This document shows, in pieces, positions 10,336 through 22,190 of a DNA stretch of 64,000 nt (positions are counted from its first letter, which is position 1; each line of letters starts with the position of its first letter). The notes beneath the pieces are model-generated. The model had not been told where the DNA came from, did not search any database, and saw only the letters and a list, made by a program, of their open reading frames with translations. The position numbers and the translations under genes are program-made. The DNA is from Ilyonectria destructans (Eukaryota; Ascomycota; Sordariomycetes; Hypocreales; Nectriaceae): NCBI GenBank assembly GCA_020740775.1, contig JAHEWK010000004.1, positions 682,001 to 746,000 of the forward strand, given 5' to 3'.

Positions 10336-11263
10336 GTCTGCTAATGGCGTGTGAGCTTCAAAGCTGCCGTGGAAAGACAACTTTGGTAGAGTTGACTTAA
10401 GTTAGTCGATACATTAGGTTACAGTCGATGTTCCGCTAGCCAATAATGGTGCGCGAACGTCACTCAAAAAGAAATGGGTCGTAGCGTGTTAGGCAATGGT
10501 GCTGGTGCTGGATTTTGCTGTGGTTGTCAATCCCATCAGGTAGGATGTAGGATTTATCATATAGGTTGTCGGTATCGTTAGTCGTAATAAAAATATTGCT
10601 CCGGCGAGCACGCTGGATGTTGCTCGAAAGAGCAGTAGGACGAAAGCCGCAGGCCTTCTCGTGGCGTCCGGTGTCAGTAGCTGCAATATGTTTTGGAGAG
10701 AGTTAGCGGGATGGCCCGAAACCACGACTTCGATGAGATCAAACTCACGTGAGCTTGCGGCTGAGCCGTCTTCCGCCTAATTCAGCAGGCTGGCAAGCCA
10801 AGTTATTTTCTAGTTACCTCTCAAGTCTGGCCAACTGGCCAAGACATACCGCGGCCAATCATTTTGCCAAAGGCAAGCCCCGGAGCAACAGGATTAATGT
10901 TGGGGGTGGTTTGCGGCGATCAATGAATGGCAATGCCCAACTGAAGAAGGACATGCGGGTGCAAATGCGGTCTGAATTGGACAGAAATGGGGCTGAAGAA
11001 TGCGAATATTTTCCCACCTTGGCACAGCCCATCACTGCACGATGCCCAATGAATGATGCCGCCGTGCTAATGCGCCACGACGCTTCAGGATCCCTCGTGG
11101 TGCTTCATCTTTCCTTTTCCTGCGGCACGTGAGGTGTACGCCACTCATTGTCCTACCAAGCATAAAGCGCAGTGGAAGGGCGTCCAATTCCTCATAGAAA
11201 ACAACACCCGGCCATGCCAGTTCCAACTCCAGCCTCAAACTCAACAGCCTCCTACTTCTGGAG
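10336..11263. promoter_or_regulatory. divergent intergenic region between Zn2Cys6 gene and DUF6601 gene
   Basis: About 0.9 kb separates two genes that are transcribed apart, so both promoters must lie here. I see no gene, RNA or clear operator. Reading frames in it have no family resemblance. Confidence 0.5.
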
Positions 11264-12489
11264 ATGACGAATGACCCTCCTCCATGCGTAGTTAAGCGCA
11301 GTCGAGTAATGTCCCATTCGGCTCTCCGCTTTGCCAACCCCGCTCGAGCTAACCGCTGCATTACCAGGCCATTCCATTTACCATCCAACTCCTAGAGCGA
11401 GACGACGACCGTTGCGCTAACACGTCTCGATGCAATAATGAACATTTCCAGTCGCTTCCGCTCGCTTCAGATCGCACAGGATCTGGCCACCTGGCGGCCC
11501 CGGCTCCTCGGGCTGCGGCCAGCGTCAACGAGGACGACTGCAACAAAGAATATCTCGCATCGCTTCTGCACGCGTCGTTCCGCACCGAATCCGATAATTT
11601 GGCTGCCCCAGCTCGTCATGTTATCCCCAGCGTCGACAAGGAGCTCGACCTGCACAGGCTGACGAGCATTCATGGCTTGTTGTGGCTCGCGGGTCGGCCC
11701 ATGCCGCCTCGCCCGCTGCACCATCAGCTTCTTCTCAGCAGGGACATCCTGGTCACGGAGCGGATGGACATGCATCTCGTGTGGACAACGGGTCGGATAT
11801 TCCTCAAGCCTATCCCGCGCTTCCTGCTTGAGCCAAAGTTCTGGGAGGAATATATGTGCTGCAAGCAAGACTCTAAATGCTCCGTGGACAGCACTGCCGC
11901 CGACCCTCAGCAATGCGACCATCGAAAGCGTCGCAAGCGTGCGCTCGGCTTCCTATTTTCCTACGCCGCCCTGATTTCTCACGAGAGCGACTTCCGACTC
12001 GCTGAAGAAAAGCACCTCCTTCCACCAGGTGTGCGGTGGTCGGGGTGGAGAACGTTCGTCGAGCAGCTGGACACGGAGCACATCTACCCGGACATTGACC
12101 CGCGATTCCACTACGGAGAGCTTCGTCTGAGTCGGCTGAACAAGATGTACCGTCTGTGGCAAACCCCGCTGAGCAACTACATGACTCACTGGAACCAGTA
12201 TGGTTCCTTCTTTCAGGACAATTTTGCCTGGCTGACTGCCGCGACGGTCTACATCGTCGTTGTCCTGACCGCGATGCAAGTCGGGCTTGCCACCGGGACT
12301 CTCGGCGGAAACAAGGCTTTCCAGAGGGCGTCATACGGCTTCACCGTCTTCTCAATTCTGGGACCACTCATATGCACCGTGCTGATCCTCCTGATATTCT
12401 CTTACTTTGTTGTGAACAACTGGTTCGCGACCCGTAGCTACCACCACGAACGATCCAAAATCATCAACCCACCGAAAGAACAGACTTGA
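11264..12489 (+). CDS. DUF6601-family fungal membrane protein
   Basis: Conserved ascomycete protein of unknown function. The main exon 11452-12489 is open throughout and contains ASVNEDDCNKEYLASLL, LWLAGRPMPPRPLHHQLLL, VWTTGRIFLKPIPRFLLEP, YAALISHESDF and EQLDTEHIYPDIDPRFHYGE, all hallmarks of DUF6601. Two hydrophobic helices near the C-terminus (LTAATVYIVVVLTAMQVG and ILGPLICTVLILLIFSYFVV) make it an integral membrane protein. No ATG occurs in frame before the first in-frame stop upstream, so a first exon is required. The CAG at 11451 is a good acceptor with GCTAAC about 30 bases before it. The nearest suitable ATG is 11264 with donor GTAGTT at 11288 or GTAATG at 11306, giving roughly 353-359 residues. 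The first exon is uncertain. Confidence 0.8.
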
Positions 12490-13639
12490 GCTGCGGGTGA
12501 TTTAGGCACAGTCTACATCCATTGTGCGCCTAGTGGAGGGATCCAGCCGGAGGACGTGGGGTTTTCTACGCTGGCTCGCCACTCTCGACCCAATTTGGTT
12601 GAATGTTGATTACGATGGTGTGTGAACGGGTGATACACTCAGTGCTCCCAGAAAGGTCCACTAGCAAGGAGAGAATAATATCGATAAAAAGTTGCTGCGA
12701 CAGCTCAGGCAAAGAAACAAATCAAGGCAATAGGTGTGATTCATTTAAGAAGGGGAAAGGCATGCCCGTTCAAAGCTTCGGGCCAGCTACCACTTTAAGT
12801 AATTTAATACCCCAGCCTGAAACTCCTCATCTGATACTTGACAACACCATCACGCTAGCGCGGTCTTTCCTATCACAGCATGTCTAGGCTGTGAGAACGC
12901 GACTGGTACCATGTAATGCAAATCTCTTGTCGTTGCTCGTGTGGGTGTTTCCGCTAGCTGGCCTCCTGAAGGATGATGTTGACGTGATGCACTGAGGCTG
13001 TGGGAAACGCGATGGATGTAGGGCGCGTTTGCGTTGTAACCACAATCCCTGCCTGCGATGCCTTGATGAATTTTGTGTTATAATATTAACGATTTCGCCG
13101 CTTCTTCGTCAGACTCGTGGACCTGCTCAAATGACGTGAGCTAGGACATCTCCACGGAATTATTCGAGCCCATTTATCGCGTTCGGTCCTAAACTCCTTG
13201 CTCAATAACCTAGCCCTCTCCTCATCTGTGCTTCTTCGGCATATTTAGGTTTTCCTTGATGGAGGCTTGGTTCCTCATTAATAAAGCTGCGGCTTACTTG
13301 ATTGCCAGCAGAGGTAGGCATGGTGGCACAAAAATACTAACCATTGTCTTATTCAGCACAAGTTCCGGCCGTACTCTCGTCTGTACTGCGGTATTCGCTT
13401 CCCCTTCGCTCATCTTGTCCTGTTGCTGTTGCACAAGGACTTTCACATCGCCCTTATCAGCTCCATGAATCCCAAGCAACCCAGTTATCTTCCGACACTC
13501 ATGATAAAAGCTTGCCCTGTTCAGAACAGTCACGCAGAAGACGGACAGAGCCTGTTGGTTCTTTCGTCTCATCTAACACCTTGCACTCAGGATCCTGGCC
13601 ATCGTCACAAGAAAAGTCCAGCCACAACCCCCCCGTCCT
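12490..13639. other. 1.15 kb intergenic, no gene seen
   Basis: This separates the convergent DUF6601 and DUF6536 genes. Small frames here lack family resemblance. I see no tRNA, repeat or conserved element. Confidence 0.5.
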
Positions 13640-15950
13640 TTAGGAGTACTCTGCTCCCTCCCGGGGATCTTCAACGTACTCGCTAGAAAATCCGCAATGC
13701 CCCAAATTTTCTTCACCAGGGCCCTCCCCATGGCTATACATAGCGCCCCATTTCAACGAGGTAAATGCTTCCTCTGGCTGTGGAGTACCGTGTGGGTGAT
13801 GACAGGCTGCTGCAATTGCGAGGCTACAACTCCCCACTACTGGGATTGCGGTTGGAAGGCGACGGAACCCCGTGAAAACAACAGCCAAGACCATCGCGAA
13901 AGATGTCATGGCTACTGCAATCATTGCAATAGGTGAATACCCACACGTAGAGTACAGCGTCGTATCGCTTACAGACCCGAGCATCGTGTCAGGGTCTGTT
14001 GATCTGTCAACCGCGACAACGAAAATGCTCTGAGATAGCATCCAGTGTATGAGAATCGATGCCAGTAGCAGTGGAATGCTCCAGCGGTATGGCAGCTGCA
14101 AGAAATAGCGAGACCGCTGATCTCCTTTTGGATATGATGAAACCCGCAATCCCTTCCGTTTCAGACCAAAGTCGCTCCATTCCCTGGCTGCTAGCATCCC
14201 TGTGAGCAGGGCATTATACTGAAAGTATAATCCTGAGAAAACAAATTGCGGGATATTGGCTAAAAGCACACTTAGTATGACTTTAGCGTCATTGTTTCCA
14301 AAGTTATTTATCAAGGACACTTCTGTTACTGTCCCAAAACCGAGGCCCCATAGGGTCTTAAAATCTCTAGGGCTACTAAGGTTGAGGATGCCCCATATGA
14401 TGAAAAACAATAGGACGCTCATGGTAGCTGAGTAACTAATCCCAAAGAGTCAGTCCTGAATTTTGGATGAATGTGTTGATGCTTGCCCGTAAGGATCATC
14501 CGGACTCAACAGCGACAATAAGAGAGGAGAGATCCTACCTCACGAGACTCATGATCCACCGACGTCGGGTAATGGCCGCTCCCCACCTCCTCTTAACTGG
14601 AACCCACGCACGAGGTCCAATCCAATCATGTTCTGCCCTTCGTCTAACATCCTTTGCCGAAGCGAGACAACTGTCGCTCGAGGTTCCGTCTGGAGCAGAC
14701 AAGAAAGATCCAATCGCATCCCCAAGAACAAGGAGCGGCTCCTCGGGCGGTCGCAAGGCTGCATATAGAAGAATAACAGCCTTTAAGGCGTTCGTAATAA
14801 GGACAATGGCGATGAGATGTGGGTTGAAATTGAGTCGACAGTGTTGGTCTACTCGCTTACTGAGACAGTACTGGATCCGATCACCAAACGGATCCCAATT
14901 ATTCACCTGTTTCTTGACTGTCGGTAGCGAAGTCCGGCAATTATAAATAACGTCAACAGGAGCATTGTTGCATATCCAATCATATGCATAGTCGGTTACA
15001 ACCGTCTTAAAGATGAGAGAATCTTCATAACGGGGTATTCCTTGCCAGTCCGGATCCTCACCAGGCTCGGAAACTAACAAAACATGTTGACGGGATGTCT
15101 GAAATGACGTGGCATACTCATTGATGCATTGAGAATTTGTGAGATTCTCAAGGCCGCCAGATCTAGCGAGATCCCACAAATCTCCGATGGCTTCAAGCGC
15201 ACCTGGGACCATATCATGTAGACTTTGGTTCAGATTGCTCTGAAACTGTGTGGTCTGGTTCACCTGGTAAAACTCAGATGAGAAGGTTGAATTTGAATTA
15301 GTGGCCGTCTCATTAACTCCCACAATGATATAGTCAACAGTCATTAGAGAGGAATAAACCACAGAGTTATAGCTATAGAGAATGTTTAACAAGTAGCCCC
15401 TTGATATAAAGATGGAATCGCGGAATGTTCATAAGACCTACAATAGATGCAGAGGCGCTGATGACAGTGCTAATATCCCCCAGAGAATGGCTCTCTTCCG
15501 CGGAATGTCAACCAAGTTGCGTATGCTAGGTATTCCAATGTCCATCCACTTTCCGCTGCAGTGAGCCTTATCGACTTCGCCGCGAGTCGGGGCGGATAAA
15601 CACTGCATGCCATAGTTGCTTGCTGCCAAGAGTATGGAACTAAGGATGTTGATGAGAAGATGTAGGGTCACATTGATCTTGCGGATGTCCGAACATGATC
15701 CCTCTTTGAGAATTCTCCGGCTGCCGTCTGTGGTGCCTCCTCGTGGCAGAGTCGTAGACCAAATAGTGACGCCCAGATTGAGGGCGAAGACGAGAATGCA
15801 GCTACTTGCACCGGCGATAAGGCCGAACTTCCATCCCGATGCATACTTGACTCGCTGGGGCGGTTGAATACGTTCGTCGTTTGTGTCGAGAGAGTTTAGT
15901 CTAGCTCGGCCTTCCCATTGCCTGGTCAAGCTACGGAGCTCAAACGCCAT
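13640..15950 (-). CDS. DUF6536 fungal multi-pass membrane protein
   Basis: A 712-residue protein in three exons: 15950-15442, 15372-14539 and 14435-13640. Introns are 15441-15373 (GTAGGT...TATAG) and 14538-14436 (GTAGGA...ATTAG). The first join restores LHLFYNSVVYSS, matching the family consensus; the second gives a membrane helix (YSATMSVLLFFIIWGIL). The N-terminus has the DUF6536 signature: GWKFGLIAGASSCILVFAL, then LHLLINILSS, CMQCLSAPTR-like GMQCLSAPTRGEVDKAH, and GIPSIRNL. A long loop with many NxT/NxS sites follows, then several more helices. The glycosylation sites suggest a lumenal or extracellular loop. Function is unknown; these proteins are numerous and often lineage-specific in ascomycetes. 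Confidence 0.88.
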
Positions 15951-17314
15951 AACGTATCTGTGAAGCTGAGTGAATGATTGAGTGGAAGTCTCCCCATTTG
16001 CGTCCTAGACTTGAAATCCAATGATGTTGCCTGATGATAAAATGTTGAATCGGGCGGAGTGTGGATATCTTCGTTGAAGAGCTCTCGCCTCCAAACTGAT
16101 TGAAGATCCAAAGGATCGCATTTGTGGCCGAAGGTGGCGATAGGTGATGCCTAAATAATGCATGACAGTCCTACAGCACAGTGGGGCTATGTAAGGAAAA
16201 GGGAAACAATACAGTAGCCAGATTGGCTACGTTATGTAGCATTGTGTCAAAGGGACGCAGCACTCGCAGCCTGATTTCACTTGCCAAGAAACAGAAGTTC
16301 CAGCCCGTCAGCTCAATTGTAGGTGCGGACCAAAAAAATACAACATGGCTCAATTGACGGTCCAATCATATTGATTTCGAGGCCTCCATCATTCCTTGCT
16401 CCGCGAGATGGGGGCCACCAGGCTAGCGAGAAGCAAGGCAATTTGAGGCGGAAATAGGCGCATGAGATGGACTGGGCTTGCACTCACATCACACAACATG
16501 CAGCCTGCATTTCAGCCGCAGAAGCTGAAATTTCAGTGCTGACATGGTGGTTGCTACGTGGGCAAAGAAAGCTGGGCCGCATGTCCTCTTCTGCCAGCCG
16601 TACACATATGTATGAATCTACAGGTCGTATCGACTGCATAGCAAATCAACGAGGTGTTAGATTACCCCTCTCGTGGCGAAATACTGGCCGGATTTACATA
16701 ATCCTCTTATATACCGGTATCCCGATATCCTGACCTTAGTCAGGGGAAGTGAAGTTGGTTGGACGAGAAGCCCCTCTCGAGAAACGAGGCTGCTGGAGCC
16801 ACTCGAGCTCAAATAATGCATGGTGGACAGAGCGAAAGAGAACTGGAAACCTAACAACCCACCCAAAATGGAGATTGGCAATGGTTCTGGTGGTGATGTG
16901 TCCGCGAAAGCAGGGAGGGTCGAACTGCTATGTAGGATTTGAATCAGTTCTGGAACTAGAATTTCTTCTTAACGGTGCAATTGACTGTGAGACGTAGATA
17001 ACTGCTCTGCCACCGCAGAACTCCGAGCCGACATTGTAACACCTACGCCCTTCAACATCTTCTGTCCAGCATGTCTTATGCTGCAATGCGCCCAGTCATG
17101 TAATCAAATATATTCCTGAACGGCTAGAATATCACGGAAATTCTTATCAACCTGAGCTTGTTACTCTTTGAGCTATTGATAGTCTTGGCCATGATCCCCA
17201 GGGAGCATTCCGGATGCTTAGCCACTGCACCATGAGGGTGGCGTTCGCATGATGAGATTTCATTATAACGCATCTCTTCAGTCAAATCAGATCTAAAGTG
17301 CCGTTAAGATTTCT
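15951..17314. other. 1.36 kb intergenic, no gene seen
   Basis: This lies between the start of the DUF6536 gene and the end of the alpha/beta hydrolase gene. Short frames only; none resembles a known family. Confidence 0.5.
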
Positions 17315-18421
17315 CTATGTCTTTATGTGAAATTCGTTACTTGGCAGCGGTTCTGTGAGGGCCCAGAGAATGCCATCTTCCACGACCTTGTCCCATCGCC
17401 TGGACGCAGATATCTTCTCGTCATACCATCGGAATCCGTGTGGAAGACCCATAAACAAGTTGACGTCTGTGGGAACCCTGTGGAATGTCAGCCACTGCTC
17501 TCCCACGGAAGATTTGTTTACTTACCCAGCCTCGGTCAACATCTTGGCGTAAAGAAGGGCTTCGTCCCTCAAAGGGTCCAACCCCACTATCCCGAGAACT
17601 GTTGGTGGCATTCCCTTGACTTGTTCTGGTGAGGCATTGCCGGGATTCAACTTGGTGTCCTTGACATCGGGGTTCTCAACTTTTAGCAAATCGGAGAAGA
17701 ATCGAAGTTCTGTGACAGACAGTAAAGGCGCCTTTTCGTTCAGTTTGTATGAAGATACCGAATGGTGCTTCATCTTCTGTAGTTGGGGTTCGTAGCAATC
17801 GGGGTAGGCAAGGCAGGGAATCATCAGGACCTGACCTGCGATTGGAGGACGGGCATCAGTCTCCCTTGCGATATGTCTCTGAAGAGTCAGCGACGCAGAA
17901 AGCCAACCTCCTGCAGATATCCCACCGATTATGACCTTTGTTGGATCGCCAGCAAACTTTCCCATGTTATCGTGTGCCCACTCAAATGCATCTTCAGCAT
18001 CATTCCACTGGGTGGGATGCGTGAACTCTGGAGTATGTCGGTAGTTCACATTGAGAACGGCAACCTGAGAACTGCAGGCGACTCGGGCGCAGATACTATC
18101 TTCCCCATCCAAGGTGCCAATCAAAAAGCCGCCACCTTGGAAGTGGATGTACACAGGGAGAGGTGTTTCGTTGAGAATGTTGACAGGTCGATAACTGCGA
18201 GCTTCGATAAAGCTTCCATCTCGGGTTGGGATAAGATAGTCATGGGTATAAACCCGATGCGCCAAGTGCTTCATTGTCGCAGCTGATTGAGCCTCTCGCT
18301 CTTGATTCGTTATCTTGCGCAGTTCAGATAGCGACAGTTCCTCTCCCGTGGATGTCGGTAAGCTTGCTTCCAAAGCAAGCCATTCGTCGTCTATCCCTCC
18401 ATAGGCAGAAAAGTCGCACAT
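17315..18421 (-). CDS. alpha/beta hydrolase (fold-3, hormone-sensitive-lipase-like)
   Basis: A 352-residue soluble hydrolase of two exons, 18421-17526 and 17477-17315, joined by a 48-base intron (GTAAGT...CACAG). It cleaves an ester or related bond in an unknown small substrate. The nucleophile elbow GGISAGG puts the catalytic Ser at residue 169. VGLDPLRDEA supplies the Asp at about 282, and GLPHGF, encoded in the second exon, supplies His at about 313. The oxyanion-hole motif, HGGG in most relatives, reads FQGGGF at about residues 94-99, so its first His is Gln. Length fits the family. No signal peptide is seen, so it is probably intracellular. Confidence 0.9.
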
Positions 18422-19220
18422 CGCGGCTTACACAATAGCGAAGAAGAGGTCGGGCGTCTTTTTAATCAGTGAAATAGCGTCTTTCTCGATTCGTGAGAGA
18501 TCAAGGTGTCAATATGCAGTTCTCCACGTCAACCTGGTGGGGAACCAGCTTGGCGGTATCGGCGGACGGCGATTCAGGACAAGAAAGGCCACCGGTAGAT
18601 AATATATTGAGGGTTCTTATCTGATGTCTTTGTGATCAGTTGACGAGATATTCGACAGAGCACGGCAGTGAAATGTTTGAAAATTTTGTCAGATTCAGCC
18701 GCGGATCATCGGAATGAGGCTTCGGCTAACCACGGTGGAGCAGCGAGTCTCTGGGAATGCCGGGGGTGGAGACGGGCCGAGGGATCTTGAAGGCCCCTCA
18801 ACGAACGAATAGGGAGTCCGTTTCTATATTTGAGTCTCTGCATGATAGCATTGGTTCATCAATGATCAAAGTCATTTGGGCCGCATAATTACCGCTTAAT
18901 TCAAACCACTTGGCCCGAATCATGTCGTAAGCAAGTCAACTTTTGAGCATCAAACCTGTTGGATAATAAGACAGACGACAAGAGACACGAATTGTTGAAA
19001 ATATGTATATTAATATCATTTTAAGAAAAGACATGCCTCTTGGCTCATTCAATTCTGCTCGTGCCCCCTCTTTCGCAACCAATCACTCCCTCCCTTGATT
19101 GGCATTATAGTATGGGTATCATGGTGTCCTTTCCTATCATAAAACATCCGTATGCATGTTGAAGCATTCAATGGGGCCGCCTGAGCCTGATGTTATTCGT
19201 CGATCCAATCGCCGTCCCTC
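18422..19220. other. intergenic, AT-rich in part
   Basis: About 0.8 kb upstream of the hydrolase and downstream of the second MFS gene. An AT-rich stretch at about 18990-19030 may hold transcript ends. No gene seen. Confidence 0.5.
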
Positions 19221-20997
19221 TTAGGAACTTCGGCGGCCGTAGGGCTCGAATGGGAATATCACTGACACACCGGCCATGGCAATGAAGAGAGCAGCGCAAA
19301 TGTACAAAGGAGCCGGGGTGTTGGTATCAGCCTCTGTCGCGATGACAGCGGACATGATACCCATGACTCGGTTGCAAGCCACGGCGATGCCGTTTCCAGT
19401 GGCGCGGTGAGCACTGGGGAGGACCTCGGGAGTGTAAGCGTACAGGGTGCTATAGTAGATGTTGATGAAGAAGGCGATGAGGCAGGTAAACGCGGTGTCC
19501 TGCGCAGCAGTCTTGACGGCTGTGTAAGCGAAGAAGAAAGCCATGGTGATGAGAGCACCGATGGCCATGGTATACTTGCGGCCGAGCTTCGTGTTGCACA
19601 TGAAACCAGCAAGGATAGGCCCAGGGATACCACTGATGTTAGTCAGAGTGTAGTTGCGCCATGTCTCGAATACTGTTCGGTTGAAGACTCTGCCATTGTT
19701 TGCCAAGTACGTGCTAAAATCTGGGTCAATATCTAAATTCTGAGCGTTTGGGGGGGAATATCTGGGTCCATAAGGCAGACCAAAATATACTCACGGCAGG
19801 AAAACGTAGAACAGAGGGTAAGCCAGACCGATCAATGTCCATGACAGGAAGATCAATAGAGTTGAGGTCGTCATGGGCTTGTTGCTGAAGAGGCCGCGAA
19901 CATGGACCATGGTCTCAGCGACGGAGAAGCGGTCCTTGCTATGGGCGGACTTGATGGTGCCGCACGCCTCCAGCTTTTCTAGGGTCAGAGAGCAAGGGCG
20001 GTTGTACGTGGTGGACAGGAACTGGAGCGTCTCGATCAACTCGGCCTCCTTGCCAACTCCCAAGAGGTACTTCGGCGTCTCGCGTAGTCTCACGACCGTG
20101 ATGCGAAGCACGGACATGACGAAGACAATAGAGCCTCCAGTGAACATAACATATCGCCATCCCCAGTTACCGTCCTTGGTGCACGTCTCAACATCGGCGC
20201 AGTTCCACTTCTCGGGCACCATGAATCCCCAGGCGATGAATCCCGTCACGGCCTGGCCAATGCCCCACCAGCAGGCGAGAAGAGTGAGCAGCCACTGCTT
20301 GTTGCTGGGGAGGTACTCGAGGAAAACGGCCGTGTCCATGATGAGATTGCCTCCGGCGCCGAAGCTAAGGAGGGCTACAAAGAAGCCAAGGGAGGGCCAG
20401 TTGGGCATAGCACCGGCGACAATGCAGGCGCCAGAGCATATGAAGAGCGAGATGTTGAAGGCATGCTTGCGGCCAATCATGTCGGCACTGAGGCCCCAGA
20501 ATAGGGCTCCGAGCAACATTCCGACGTAGGTTGCAATGGTGAGGCCATTTGCGTATCCCTTTTGGCCGAACTCCTTGAACGCCTGTCCGGCGATGATGGA
20601 TTGGAAGAGGGTGATCATAGAGTCCACAGCATAGCTTCAATGGATCATCAATGTCAGCGAGAGCGCCAACCGACGGGAATATTAGCCTGGGCCAGGTTTC
20701 TTACCCGAAGCCGTTAAGGAACAGTAGTTTGAGATGGTAGTTGGTCCATCCAATCTCGTCAATGGCCTAGAATCCTGGTTAGACCGGTGACATTCAGGGC
20801 TGAAGGAGGCGTACATTGTTGACAAGGTGCATCTTTAGGTTAAGCGCCGGGTCGACGTCCTGCAGGTTGAGGATATCCTGGCCGCCAGAGAAGACCGAGC
20901 CTTCGGCAATGGCGACCTCTTCAGGACCCAAGTCGCCGGTGGCCTTGCCGTCTCTCTCCATCTCGGCCGTGTCCCTGCTTATTTTGGCGTCAGACAT
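19221..20997 (-). CDS. MFS transporter, sugar/carboxylate-type, complete
   Basis: A complete 525-residue carrier in four exons: 20997-20815, 20766-20705, 20634-19795 and 19713-19221. The joins restore DEIGWTNYHLKLLFLNGFGY and FLPTYLANNGR. The N-terminal tail is cytosolic and acidic. Helix-loop landmarks are ADMIGRKHAFNIS after helix 2, GGNLIMDTAVFLEYLPSNKQ in the first bundle, a Cys pair (CADVETC) before GWRYVMFTGG, then RLRETPKYLLG at the central loop. The second bundle has LGRKYTMAIGAL and AYTPEVLPSAHRATGNG, the PETxPT/RGTG-like loop of SP-type carriers. It resembles the SV2-like or carboxylate carriers of fungi and the truncated gene at the left edge. The substrate is unknown and it is probably in the plasma membrane. 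Confidence 0.9.
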
Positions 20998-22190
20998 GTT
21001 TGTGGGAGATTTCGTTTGCTCACGTGTGCACCGAAAGCCAGAGGTTGGAAGGAATGCGTGTCAGAAGTCTAAACCCGAAAAATCAGCGTTTTATGGCTGC
21101 CCGGGTAATGCTCAGAGCGGAGATGATGCAGTGATGAGGGTGGGGGCATTAGGTGGGATGTTCGTTATCGCGGGCTTCAATGGAGTATCTCGAGGGTGAA
21201 GTTGGGGACCTCTGAGTGGCCACGCGGGGCAACGTGCTCGCGAGTCACACGATGAGAGGCAGATCGACAGTGAAACTTCCTTGGCAGCGTACCACGCACT
21301 AGACCTCTAGAGGCAAACCCTTGGCTAGCCCACCAGGCTCGCGGGCACGTGTGGTCGGACGAATGTAACGTAGGCAGAGGCTTCAAGCGACAATAGAGAG
21401 GATTTCAGTGGCTCTGCGTCATTGATGAATTGCTGGTGGTGTTGTTGTGGGGTGTATACTGCATGATGCGACTGTCACTGGAATGGAGCGACCTTGTTGG
21501 CGATGATTCCTCCATCTCCACTGTTCGCACCACTGAACAACGAGACATTACCGTATCAATTGAGGGCACCTGCCGGATACAGAAGAAGTGTTTCAAGTGT
21601 ACTTAGCCATCAGATAGACAGAAGTGAGCCGATCTAGCATGCAATTCGTAGAAAGGCATTGGACAGCCTACTCAAGCCCCTTTGAACTAATGCACCCACC
21701 ACCCGCACCTCGGATGTCGCAACCGAACACCTAGCATCTCTCGTAGCCCTCCAGGTTCTCAAATATATTGACACGGTTTGACTTGATATGTGAAGAGACC
21801 CCTCGCCATTTGATCTCTTGGCTCCTTTCCTTTCAATTCCCTCTGTCCAGTTTGCGACAGAAGACATTGCGGCATTTAACGCGAACCGGCCTCGGCAGCT
21901 TGAGGGCGTTCCGCAAAGGCTGCGACGGGATGAATACGCCCTCGCACCGAGGGTTATCCTTGGATTTGGAACAGCCGCGATCATCCTAAATGACATGCCG
22001 GATCTTATTAAAATCAACATCCAGACCGCAAACCCCATTGTAGGGACACTCTCGTCGATCATCGTCATTAAACTAGGTGCCTTTACAATCGCTCGCAACG
22101 CGGCAGCGTATTTTAAGCTTCCTGCTTCACGGTTCCCTGGCCTGCGGATTATAATCGCGCCTATTCATCCACTACTGACTTGTGGATAAT
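20998..22190. other. intergenic with unassigned open frame
   Basis: Promoter side of the MFS gene, then a plus-strand frame at about 21800-22190 that reads as plausible protein (AFNANRPRQLEGVPQRLRR, LGFGTAAIILNDMPDLIKIN) but matches no family I know. It could be a remnant joined to the broken oxidoreductase that follows. Confidence 0.35.
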
